Assembly: GCF_004519545.1 (NCBI RefSeq)
Contig: NZ_SDKM01000024.1
Location: 24,457 to 88,456, forward strand
DNA length: 64,000 nt
From: Nocardioides guangzhouensis
GTDB lineage: Bacteria; Actinomycetota; Actinomycetes; Propionibacteriales; Nocardioidaceae
Direction: 5' to 3'
Part shown: one piece after another, positions 18,326-25,736 of the stretch
Position numbering within the stretch: position 1 is the stretch's first letter
Layout of the letters: every line of letters begins with the position of its first letter
Program-made: the position numbers and the translations under genes
The notes under the pieces: generated by a model
The model's database searches: none
The model's input: only the letters and a program-made list of their open reading frames with translations
Told to the model about the DNA's origin: nothing

Positions 18326-19224
18326 TCACGGGTCTGCAGTTGATGATCCTGTCCGGTGGCCTCCTCGGCCTCGGACTCACCCTGGTCGCCGCGCGGCTCC
18401 TCCCCACCGAGCCAGATCTCGCCGACGCGTTGAAGCGTGTCTCGTCAGCCTCACATCGCACGACTACAACGGCCGCAACCGCCCGCTCCGGCAAGGAACG
18501 GCTCGGACTCTGGGGTATGCGTGTGCTACCGCCCGGCCTGTGGATCCGGACGCCCACGCGCGAGCTCGCTCTACTGCGCATCTCCGTCGCGCAGTTCTAC
18601 GGCGAAAAGCTCACCTTCGCCGGCCTCGGCCTCCTCATCCCACCCGGGCTCACCTTCCTGTTCAACTCGCTCGGCCTCGGTCTCCCACTTCAGATCCCGG
18701 CCCTCGCCTCGATCGGCCTCGCGGCCGTCATGTTCTTCATCCCGAACTACAACGCGCTCGACGAGGCGCGGAAGTCACGCGTCGAGTTCGCCCGCGCCCT
18801 CGGCGCCTACATCGACCTGGTCGCACTCGAAAGGCACAACGGCATCGGGGTCCGACAGGCCATGGAAGCAGCCGCGGAGGTCGGCGACTCCTGGGTCTTC
18901 ACACGTCTGTCCGAGGAGCTGACGCGGTCGCGCTGGTCGGGACTCCCGCCTTGGGACGCGCTGCACACCTTGGCAGAGGAGCTCGGACTCCCCGAGCTCG
19001 ACGACTTCGCCGACATCATGCGGCTCTCCGGCGAGGAGGGAGCAAGCGTGTACGCCACCCTGCGCGCCCGGTCTGCAGCCATGCGAGCGGCGATGCTCAA
19101 CGAAGAGACCGCCCAGGCGAACGCCGTGGGCGAGCGCATGACCATCCCCGGCTCGCTGCTGGGCGTCATCTTCATGGCCCTGCTCGTGACCCCCTCATTG
19201 CTTCGCATGTTCACGGCCTCGTGA
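18322..19224 (+). CDS. tadC: Tad inner-membrane protein TadC
   Basis: 300-residue T2SSF-domain membrane protein, partner of TadB. The N-terminal membrane anchor is at residues 1-24. The central hydrophobic pair (LTFAGLGLLIPPGLTFLFN and LASIGLAAVMFFIPNY) is followed by the GspF domain (VEFARALGAYIDLVALERHN, DALHTLAEELGLPELDDFAD) and a C-terminal segment (IPGSLLGVIFMALLVTPSLL). ATG 18322 overlaps tadB by four bases, which fixes the start. A 29-base gap with its own strong ribosome site separates it from the pilin gene. Confidence 0.88.
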   Translation: MITGLQLMILSGGLLGLGLTLVAARLLPTEPDLADALKRVSSASHRTTTTAATARSGKERLGLWGMRVLPPGLWIRTPTRELALLRISVAQFYGEKLTFAGLGLLIPPGLTFLFNSLGLGLPLQIPALASIGLAAVMFFIPNYNALDEARKSRVEFARALGAYIDLVALERHNGIGVRQAMEAAAEVGDSWVFTRLSEELTRSRWSGLPPWDALHTLAEELGLPELDDFADIMRLSGEEGASVYATLRARSAAMRAAMLNEETAQANAVGERMTIPGSLLGVIFMALLVTPSLLRMFTAS

Positions 19225-19253
19225 CACGGAAGGACCGATCAAAGGAGGAACAC

Positions 19254-19448
19254 ATGTTGAAAGTCCTGGTCTTGCTTCAACTCGCCGTCCTGACTGGCTG
19301 CGACGACCTGCGGGCCGCCCGGCGAGACGAGCGCGGCTCGGTGACCACGGAGCACGTCCTCTGGGCGGTCGCCGTGATCGCCATCGTCGGGATTGTCGTT
19401 GCGGCCGTGACGAGCTATGTCAAGAGTCAGGCCGGCAACATCAAGTAG
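19254..19448 (+). CDS. Flp-type pilin precursor
   Basis: 64-residue Flp pilin. The leader ends DERG and the mature part begins SVTTEHVLWAVAVIAIVGIV, i.e. a class III prepilin cleavage site (after Gly) with the required Glu at mature position 5 and a hydrophobic helix right after it. Small size, position after tadC and the AAAGGAGG ribosome site (the strongest in the operon, as expected for the major subunit) agree. No prepilin peptidase gene lies in the window, so processing would need one from elsewhere. Confidence 0.88.
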   Translation: MLKVLVLLQLAVLTGCDDLRAARRDERGSVTTEHVLWAVAVIAIVGIVVAAVTSYVKSQAGNIK

Positions 19449-19833
19449 GCGCCGTCGGCGGCGCGACGACCGGGGCTCGGTCTCGATCGAGCTCGTCGTC
19501 CTGCTGCCCGCACTGTTCGCGGTCATGTTCCTCGGGATGCAGGCAGCGCTCTACTACCACGCGCAGACGGTCGCCATCGCTGCTGCGCAGCAGGGCGCCA
19601 GAGCCGCTGGAGCCGAGCAGGGCCGGGAGTCCGACGGAGTGGGCGCCGCCAACGACTTCCTCGCCGATGCCGGTGGCGATTACGTCCTCACAGCGACCTC
19701 GACCAGCGCGAACCGGACCGCCACCACCGCCACCGTGACCGTCAGCGGCTTCTCCCTGAGCGTCATTCCGGGGTGGAAGGTCCGCATCACTCAGAGCGCC
19801 AGCGTGCCGGTCGAGCAGGTGACGGCACCGTGA
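19417..19833 (+). CDS. TadE-like pseudopilin
   Basis: 138-residue minor pilin. The leader is highly basic (SSRRRRRRDDRG) and the mature part begins SVSIELVVLLPALFAVMFLG, with Glu at mature position 5 and a hydrophobic helix, the TadE pattern. A small globular beta-rich domain with TATSTSANRTATTATVTVSG follows. It overlaps the pilin gene by 32 bases and the next gene by four (GTGA). ATG 19417 is the only reasonable start before the leader. Confidence 0.82.
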   Translation: MSRVRPATSSRRRRRRDDRGSVSIELVVLLPALFAVMFLGMQAALYYHAQTVAIAAAQQGARAAGAEQGRESDGVGAANDFLADAGGDYVLTATSTSANRTATTATVTVSGFSLSVIPGWKVRITQSASVPVEQVTAP

Positions 19834-20252
19834 TCCGCCGGGACGAACGCGGTTCAGCTGCGGTCGAGGCCGCGATCGGCGTACCCGCCTTCGCGCTCTT
19901 CGTCGGCCTGGTCATCTTCGGAGGCCGTACGGCGACCACTCATCAGGCGCTTCAGTCCGCCGCCGCCGATGCTGCTCGGTCAGCCTCACTCGCCCGCAAC
20001 GCGGACGTCGCCCGAGCGGATGCACGCGCCGCGGCCACTTCGAGCATCACCAATCAGAAGATCGGGTGCTCGGCCATCGACGTCGTCGTCGACACGAGCG
20101 ACTTCGACAAGCAGCCTGGCGTTCCTGGCTCGGTGAACGTCACTGTTTCCTGCCGACTCGACCTGTCCGATCTCGCCGTTCCGGGAGTCCCCGGATCCCG
20201 CGTCATGCGCGCGACGATGTCCAGCCCCATCGACACCTGGCGGGAACGATGA
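19830..20252 (+). CDS. TadE/TadF-like pseudopilin
   Basis: 140-residue minor pilin, second of three in a row. The leader IRRDERG precedes SAAVEAAIGVPAFALFVGLV, again with Glu at mature position 5. The globular part contains two cysteines (KIGCSAIDVVV and VTVSCRLDLSDL) that could pair outside the cell. GTG 19830 in a GTGA overlap is preferred over a longer frame from 19773, which would lie inside the previous gene. The stop overlaps the next start (ATGA). Confidence 0.82.
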   Translation: MIRRDERGSAAVEAAIGVPAFALFVGLVIFGGRTATTHQALQSAAADAARSASLARNADVARADARAAATSSITNQKIGCSAIDVVVDTSDFDKQPGVPGSVNVTVSCRLDLSDLAVPGVPGSRVMRATMSSPIDTWRER

Positions 20253-20668
20253 GCCGCCGGGAGGAGCGCGGCTCCATCACCGTGTGGCTGGCCCTGTCTA
20301 GCTTCGTGATGATCTTCCTCGTCGGACTGGCGACCGACCTCGGAGGCCAGGTCCACGCCCACGAGCGTGCCCACGACGTCGCCGCGCAGGCCGCACGGGC
20401 CGGTGGCGAGGAGGTCGAAGGAAGCTCCGCCATCCAGGGCCACGACCTCGCGATCTCCCCCGCCGCCGCGCGTGCCGCCGCCCAGCGCTACCTCGACGCG
20501 GCCGGCGTCACCGGAACGGTCGCCATCAACGACGGCACCACGATCACCGTGACCGTCACGGACTCCTACGACCCGCAGTTCCTCGGTCTCATCGGCATCA
20601 ACCGCCTCGACGTCACCGGCACTGCGACCGCGCGACTCGTCCGCACCCTCGGAGGTAGCGAGCAATGA
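20249..20668 (+). CDS. TadG-like pseudopilin lacking Glu5
   Basis: 139-residue TadG/TadE-like protein. The leader SRREERG is followed by [20 protein letters not shown], so the mature position-5 residue is Trp where the neighbours have Glu. In prepilins Glu5 guides methylation and assembly; its loss suggests this subunit is not incorporated in the same way or acts as an anchor. Next comes a helical, Ala-rich segment ([17 protein letters not shown]) typical of TadG N-terminal domains, then a beta-rich end. It overlaps both neighbours by four bases. Confidence 0.8.
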   Translation: MSRREERGSITVWLALSSFVMIFLVGLATDLGGQVHAHERAHDVAAQAARAGGEEVEGSSAIQGHDLAISPAAARAAAQRYLDAAGVTGTVAINDGTTITVTVTDSYDPQFLGLIGINRLDVTGTATARLVRTLGGSEQ

Positions 20669-23600
20669 ACAAGACCGACTCCAGGCTGCGCGGCTTGCTG
20701 GCCACCATCACGCTCGTCGCCTTCGTGGTCGGGGTGCCCGTCGTGCTCATCTCCATCGACGCGCTCCCCGACCCGAGCGCGTTCACGTGGACGAGGCTGA
20801 CGGCTCAGGACGACGGCACGCTCGCCCTCCAGGTCATCACCGCTATCTGCTGGATCGCGTGGGCCGTCTTCACGTGCCAACTCGTCGCGTCGATCCTGTC
20901 GCAGGCTCGCGGCATCCGTACGCCGCGCCTCCCAGGTCTTGCAGTTCCTCAGCTCGCCGCAGACCGCTTGGTCGCGGCCGCGGCGCTGCTGTTCGTCGCA
21001 GTCCCAACGGTCAGCGCCGTACTGCCCCAGCCTCGGGCGCATGCGGCGGTTGCCGCGCCGCTGCCGGACGAGCCGCAGGTAGCAATTGCTCTGGATGCGC
21101 CACCAGAACCGCGAGCAGACGAGCACATGCAGACGGTCCAGCCGCAGACCGAGCGCTACACGGTCAAGCGCGGCGACAGCCTCTGGAAGATCGCCGAAGA
21201 GCGACTCGGCGACGGCACGCGGTACGTCGAGCTCGTTGCCCTCAACCAGGCCGTCCTCGACGGGCGTCCCGACTTCCTCCTGCCCGGGACCGTGCTCAAG
21301 GTCCCCGTCGCCGACGACTCTTCGGACGGCTCGTACGTCGTCCAGCCCGGTGACACCCTCTCCGAGATCGCCGAGGACCAACTGGGCGACGCCGACGCCT
21401 ACCCGTCGATCTTCCGAGCATCGCGCGACACTGTCCAACCGAACGGCGCCCACCTCTCCGACCCGGATCTCATCCTGCCCGGCTGGAAGCTCACGATCCC
21501 GGGACAGTCGGAACCGGTCGAGCCTCAGGAGCCGAAGCATGTCCAGGAGCCGCCTCGGCAGGACGCGACTCCACCTACCGACGGAGCTACTCCTCCCGCT
21601 CCCGAAGCATCTGACCCCGAACCCGAGCATGCTTTCGCCGACTCCGCCGAGGACGAGACCACCCCGACCTGGCTGCTCCCGGGACTGGCCGGCGCTGGAG
21701 CACTCCTGGCCGGGTCGCTCTGGCTGGTGCTGCGACAGCACCGGCGAACCCAGCTCCGCTATCGCCGACCCGGAAGGATCATCGCCCCACCGCCGGCCGA
21801 GCTGCTCGCTGTCGAGAAGACCGTGCAGGTGTCGGGATCCGTCACCGCCCATCCGATCGAGGAGCTTGATGCGGCGCTCCGGGGCCTGGCCCCTGCACCT
21901 CGCCTGCTCTCCGTCCGGATCTCCTCCAGCCGGATCGTGCTGACGCTCGCGCAACCGGCTGAACTCCCTAAGCCATGGATCGGAGAAGGCGCTGCGTGGC
22001 ACGTACCTGTCGAGGCGGTCCCGACTCCGCCCCCGGACGCACTTCCGCCGTACCCGATGCTGGTCAGCGTCGGTCAGTCGGACGACGGCGCGCTCGTGCT
22101 GCTCAACCTCGAGGAGATGCGCGCGCTGGCGCTCACCGGGGCAAGCGAACCGAGCGTGGCGCTGGCTCGCCATCTGATTGCGGAGTTGGTCGTCAACCCT
22201 TGGGCCTCACCAGTGCACATCGAAGCGCTGGGAATCGGCGCGGAGTTGGCGGCGATCAACCGCGACTTCCTCCACGTCCACGAGCCCGGAGACGACGTAT
22301 TCCTTGACGCGCTTACCGACGACCTTGCGACCGCCAGCCCGACCGGGGAGCCGGATGAGTTCCACGCGGCGATCATCGCGGGCGGCGACAGAGGTCCGGA
22401 CTTGACGCACCTGGCCGGGGCCCTCGTTGGCTTCCCGGGACGCGCCGGCCTCGCTCTGGTCAGCGTCGGAGGGGAACCGTCCCCGCCATACGTCGACGTC
22501 CACGTGAGTGCCGGAGGGCGTATGCGGATCCCTTCCCTCGACCTCGACCTCGCCACCGCGGGGTTGACCGCCGCCGAGGCGGAGGCGTGTGCGGCGCTGA
22601 TCGATCTCACTTCGGAGGCTCAGGTGGTGCCGGTCCCCCGCGCCGCCGACATGGAAACCGTGACGGACTGCGCGGGCGCGCTCGTCGACGAACTCACCGA
22701 CCCGCGTCCGGAGGAGCAACCGGCTGGCGCCTCGTCACTCCTGCCGCTCGAAGCCCACGTCTACGCCGACCGGGCGGCAACGACCGTCGACGATGTCGCG
22801 TCTCTCGCGCCCAACGCTTCTCCGGAAGCCGCAAGGGCCGTCCATGCCTCCGATCCGGACCTGGATGAGGACCTCGCCCGATGGGACTCCCCGGTTCCCG
22901 TGGCGCCGAAGGTGACCCTGCTGGGTCCGGTCACGGTCAGGACTCTGGGCGACGCGACCGCCACGGCCCACCGCCGGCCCTACTACGTCGAGTTCCTTGC
23001 CTATCTCGCGCTCCACCCGAACGGGGTCACCGCGGAGAAGCTCGCAGAGGACCTCTGCATCCGTCCTCAGAAGGCGCGATCCGACCTGAGCATCATCCGG
23101 AAGTGGCTCGGGCAGAGCCGGGCGGGCAAGCCATTCCTCCCCCGCGCGCAACAGACTCATCAGGACGGCGTCCCGGCGACCTACGCCCTCGACGGGGTTC
23201 TCTGCGATCTCGACCTGTTCAGGCGCCTCCGCGCGCGCGGACAGAGCCGCGGCGCCGAGGGGATAGCTGACCTCATCGCGGCGCTGCACCTCGTGAGCGG
23301 CGAGCCGTTCACCGACCTTCGCAAGGACGGGTGGGGATGGCTTCTTGAGGGCGACCGCCTTGACCACATCATGACCGCCGCGATCGTCGATGTCGGCCAC
23401 ATCGTCACCACCCATGCACTGGCCCTCGGCGACCTCGGTCTTGCCGACTTCGCGTCCAGCGTCACCCTCGCCGCATCGCCGTACGACGAGATCGCGAACC
23501 TCGACCGCGTCGCGGTCGACCGAGCCATGGGGGACGAAGGGGCAGCCAATGTCCGGCTGCGGAATGGAGTCTCCAACCGGAGCGATGACGATTATGGACC

Positions 23601-23679
23601 GATCCAGATGCCTCCGCGGACCACAGAAGTACTCGAGGGCAAGCGACAGCCGAGTCCGACTCGGCGGCAAACAGGTTGA
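20665..23679 (+). CDS. LysM-transmembrane-BTAD regulator-like protein
   Basis: 1,004-residue protein closing the Tad operon. In order: two N-terminal membrane helices ([40 protein letters not shown]) and a third near residue 105; two LysM peptidoglycan-binding domains ([20 protein letters not shown] at about 165; [20 protein letters not shown] at about 222); a Pro-rich linker; a membrane helix near 340 ([20 protein letters not shown]); a central domain; and a C-terminal winged-helix/BTAD region from about 750 ([40 protein letters not shown]). The order implies wall binding outside and a SARP-like DNA- or protein-binding part inside. Such proteins occur at the end of actinobacterial Tad clusters. 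ATG 20665 overlaps the previous stop. Confidence 0.85.
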   Translation: MNKTDSRLRGLLATITLVAFVVGVPVVLISIDALPDPSAFTWTRLTAQDDGTLALQVITAICWIAWAVFTCQLVASILSQARGIRTPRLPGLAVPQLAADRLVAAAALLFVAVPTVSAVLPQPRAHAAVAAPLPDEPQVAIALDAPPEPRADEHMQTVQPQTERYTVKRGDSLWKIAEERLGDGTRYVELVALNQAVLDGRPDFLLPGTVLKVPVADDSSDGSYVVQPGDTLSEIAEDQLGDADAYPSIFRASRDTVQPNGAHLSDPDLILPGWKLTIPGQSEPVEPQEPKHVQEPPRQDATPPTDGATPPAPEASDPEPEHAFADSAEDETTPTWLLPGLAGAGALLAGSLWLVLRQHRRTQLRYRRPGRIIAPPPAELLAVEKTVQVSGSVTAHPIEELDAALRGLAPAPRLLSVRISSSRIVLTLAQPAELPKPWIGEGAAWHVPVEAVPTPPPDALPPYPMLVSVGQSDDGALVLLNLEEMRALALTGASEPSVALARHLIAELVVNPWASPVHIEALGIGAELAAINRDFLHVHEPGDDVFLDALTDDLATASPTGEPDEFHAAIIAGGDRGPDLTHLAGALVGFPGRAGLALVSVGGEPSPPYVDVHVSAGGRMRIPSLDLDLATAGLTAAEAEACAALIDLTSEAQVVPVPRAADMETVTDCAGALVDELTDPRPEEQPAGASSLLPLEAHVYADRAATTVDDVASLAPNASPEAARAVHASDPDLDEDLARWDSPVPVAPKVTLLGPVTVRTLGDATATAHRRPYYVEFLAYLALHPNGVTAEKLAEDLCIRPQKARSDLSIIRKWLGQSRAGKPFLPRAQQTHQDGVPATYALDGVLCDLDLFRRLRARGQSRGAEGIADLIAALHLVSGEPFTDLRKDGWGWLLEGDRLDHIMTAAIVDVGHIVTTHALALGDLGLADFASSVTLAASPYDEIANLDRVAVDRAMGDEGAANVRLRNGVSNRSDDDYGPIQMPPRTTEVLEGKRQPSPTRRQTG

Positions 23680-23684
23680 TGCGC

Positions 23685-23711
23685 CGCGCCGGCGCACCCG
23701 TGCGCGGCGCG
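23685..23711 (+). terminator. GC-rich hairpin after the Tad operon
   Basis: CGCGCCGGCGCAC (23685-23697) pairs with GTGCGCGGCGCG (23700-23711) with one bulged base and a two-base loop, six bases after the LysM-BTAD stop. No T-run follows, as is common for actinobacterial terminators. A second short hairpin, CCGAGT-CCG-ACTCGG (23651-23665), lies inside the gene end. The hairpin could also stop minus-strand transcription leaving the glycosylase gene. Confidence 0.6.
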
Positions 23712-23813
23712 TCGGGCGAAGATCGCGACCGGGAACCTCGCGATAGGTGGACGCAGGCACCACTGGACACCAGGCCTGCTCCTGAAGCGGTCCGTCCTCC
23801 GGGTCGTTGCGGC

Positions 23814-24803
23814 TCAGCTGGTCCGCGCCCAATCGATCGTGCCACGACCGGACTCGCGCAGGAACGCGTTGGCCTGGCTGAACGGCTTGCTGCCGAAGAA
23901 CCCCTTGTAAGCAGACCGCGATGCCGGGTGGACCTGTTCGATGACGCGGTGCTTTTCGGTGTCGACGAGCTTGACCTTCTTGCGGGCGTGAGCGCCCCAC
24001 AAGATGAACACGACCGGTTGGTCCTTCGCTGAGATCGCCGAGATGACCGCGTCAGTGAAGGTGTGCCACCCCTGGCCCTTCCGGCGCCATCCTCGGTGTG
24101 CCGCGTGGTCCGTGTCGCTACCGGCGCGCAACGTCAGCGCCGTGTTCAGAAGAAGGACGCCTTGGCGTGCCCAACCTTCCAAGCTGTTGCTCGTCGGTAC
24201 TGGAACCCCCACGTCGTCGGCCAGTTCAGTGAAGATGTTCTTCAGGCTGTCCGGGGTCTTCGCCACGGGATTCGAGACCGAGAATGCGAGACCGTCGGCA
24301 TCGCCAGGCGTCGGGTAGGGATCCTGACCGAGGATGACGACACGCACCTCGTCGTAGGGTGTCAGCTCGAAAGCCCGGAACGTCTGCTCCGCGGGCGGGA
24401 AGACCTCATGCGCCCGCCGCTCCGACGCGACGAAGTCGATGAGCTCGGACCAGTAGGGAGCTTCCAGCGTCGCCGCCAGGTGAGCGCGCCAATCACCCGG
24501 CAGCCCGAGAGGTGCGTCGGGGGGCAGGTCACGCTGCGTTGCCTTCGGGTGCCGCCGGATCGCTTCGAGAACATCGTAGAAGTCCTCAGCGATCGGGCCG
24601 TGGCCAACGTGGTGGTGTTCACGCTGCCGGTAGAACGCCCACGCCCGGAGGAAGTCGACTCCGCACCACTCGGGGATCCGCTTGGTCGCCGCGTGTTCGG
24701 CCATGGCTGGACGGAGCACCTCGAGGAGGGCTTCGGGCGAGTGTGCGAAGCGCGCGTAGCCGTCGTAGCTGAGTGCCCACCGCAGTTCCGCTTCTGTCAC
24801 CAC
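23814..24803 (-). CDS. ung: Uracil-DNA glycosylase with N-terminal extension
   Basis: 329-residue family 1 uracil-DNA glycosylase. The Ung core starts near residue 103. The water-activating loop VVILGQDPYP at 155-164 keeps the catalytic Asp but has Pro where Ung proteins usually have His. Further motifs are GVLLLNTALTLRAG, WGAHARKK, and EQVHPASRSAYKGFFGSKPF with the second catalytic His. The first ~100 residues are not part of Ung and contain an aromatic/His-rich stretch (WAFYRQREHHHVGHG). Start GTG 24803 has only a weak ribosome site (GGAAAG), so the exact start is less certain. It is the last gene of a six-gene minus-strand module with restriction-type nucleases, suggesting a role against uracil- or base-modified DNA rather than housekeeping repair. 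Confidence 0.88.
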   Translation of the reverse strand: MVTEAELRWALSYDGYARFAHSPEALLEVLRPAMAEHAATKRIPEWCGVDFLRAWAFYRQREHHHVGHGPIAEDFYDVLEAIRRHPKATQRDLPPDAPLGLPGDWRAHLAATLEAPYWSELIDFVASERRAHEVFPPAEQTFRAFELTPYDEVRVVILGQDPYPTPGDADGLAFSVSNPVAKTPDSLKNIFTELADDVGVPVPTSNSLEGWARQGVLLLNTALTLRAGSDTDHAAHRGWRRKGQGWHTFTDAVISAISAKDQPVVFILWGAHARKKVKLVDTEKHRVIEQVHPASRSAYKGFFGSKPFSQANAFLRESGRGTIDWARTS

Positions 24804-24905
24804 AGGTCTGATCTTTCCAGCATGGGCCGACTCAAATGGCGCCTGAAGTGGGTTCCCATCGTGGGTTGCCGGATTCGGTGGCAGTGGGATCGAGTCGTCG
24901 GTCCA

Positions 24906-25730
24906 CTATTCAAGGTTTCCTCGCACGCGGTGCTCCCCCGCCCGCGCCGCGATCTCGGCGAGCACCTTCGGCGGTGTTGGACGAGGGGGCAACTCGCCCT
25001 GCGCCGGCGGCGTGAGGTAGGGCGACAGCATGCGAACCAGGGAGTCCAGCGTGGGGCCTCCCCAGTACTCGGGCTCGTCCCAGATGTCCGCGAAGCTGAC
25101 CGGGTCGTCGCCGTATTCGTACTTGCCTGGATCGACGTCAGGGTTGCGAGGTGACCAGACGTGAAGGTTGCAGTCGTCAATCCCGACGATGTGCCGATCG
25201 TTCCATCGCAGGTACACATCAGGCTCGCTGAGGTCGCCCATCCAGTCGAGGTCAATCGGTTCCCAGCGATATCCGAGCGCCGAGACGAACTCGTCAGTGC
25301 TGACACAGCAGAGGTCGGCAAGCTCAGGAACAATCGTGCGCTCTCCCGCGTCCCGCCACTCTTCCTCCGTCGGGATGGACATCAAGCACTTCGCGATCGT
25401 GGTGCGGTCGTCACATTCGACCATGTAGGCGTCGAACTGATCCTTCGTGAACGGAAACGCGAGGTGCCACATGGTCACGCGACCGCCAAGGGTCGCGAAC
25501 GCGATCGACTCGTCGTCGTGTTCGACAGTGGCGTCACCCGGATCCTCTGCGAGCGCTCCATGGATCCAGTCATCGATGTCGTCAACGTCGCGTTCGAGCA
25601 GGGTGACGAGCTGCTCAATACTGCTGACCTCGGTGTCATCGGGCCAGTCGACATAGGTGCGTTCGACGGGCACTTCGTCGTGCGGCAGGTCTCCGTGGTC
25701 CGCGTGCATCAGGCTGTGCTCCTTCGGCAT
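24906..25730 (-). CDS. Acidic protein of unknown function in DUF262 operon
   Basis: 274-residue soluble, strongly acidic protein; I do not recognise it. The N-terminal third (VSSIEQLVTLLERDVDDIDD, WIHGALAEDPG) and the centre (VYLRWNDRHIVGIDDCNLHV, EYWGGPTLDSLVRMLSPYL) are rich in Asp and Trp, with a His-Asp-rich beginning (HADHGDLPHDEVP). No catalytic signature or membrane segment. It follows the second DUF262 gene by only six bases and precedes the uracil-DNA glycosylase by 102, so it is very probably co-transcribed. High acidity could suit a DNA mimic or an inhibitor of a DNA-binding partner, but that is a guess. Confidence 0.7.
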   Translation of the reverse strand: MPKEHSLMHADHGDLPHDEVPVERTYVDWPDDTEVSSIEQLVTLLERDVDDIDDWIHGALAEDPGDATVEHDDESIAFATLGGRVTMWHLAFPFTKDQFDAYMVECDDRTTIAKCLMSIPTEEEWRDAGERTIVPELADLCCVSTDEFVSALGYRWEPIDLDWMGDLSEPDVYLRWNDRHIVGIDDCNLHVWSPRNPDVDPGKYEYGDDPVSFADIWDEPEYWGGPTLDSLVRMLSPYLTPPAQGELPPRPTPPKVLAEIAARAGEHRVRGNLE

Positions 25731-25736
25731 CCGGAG

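Noticed and set aside
20566..22173. 535-codon minus-strand frame opposite the LysM-BTAD gene
   Set aside because: Shadow frame: Arg/Gly-rich, no domains, and incompatible with the well-supported LysM and membrane segments on the plus strand.
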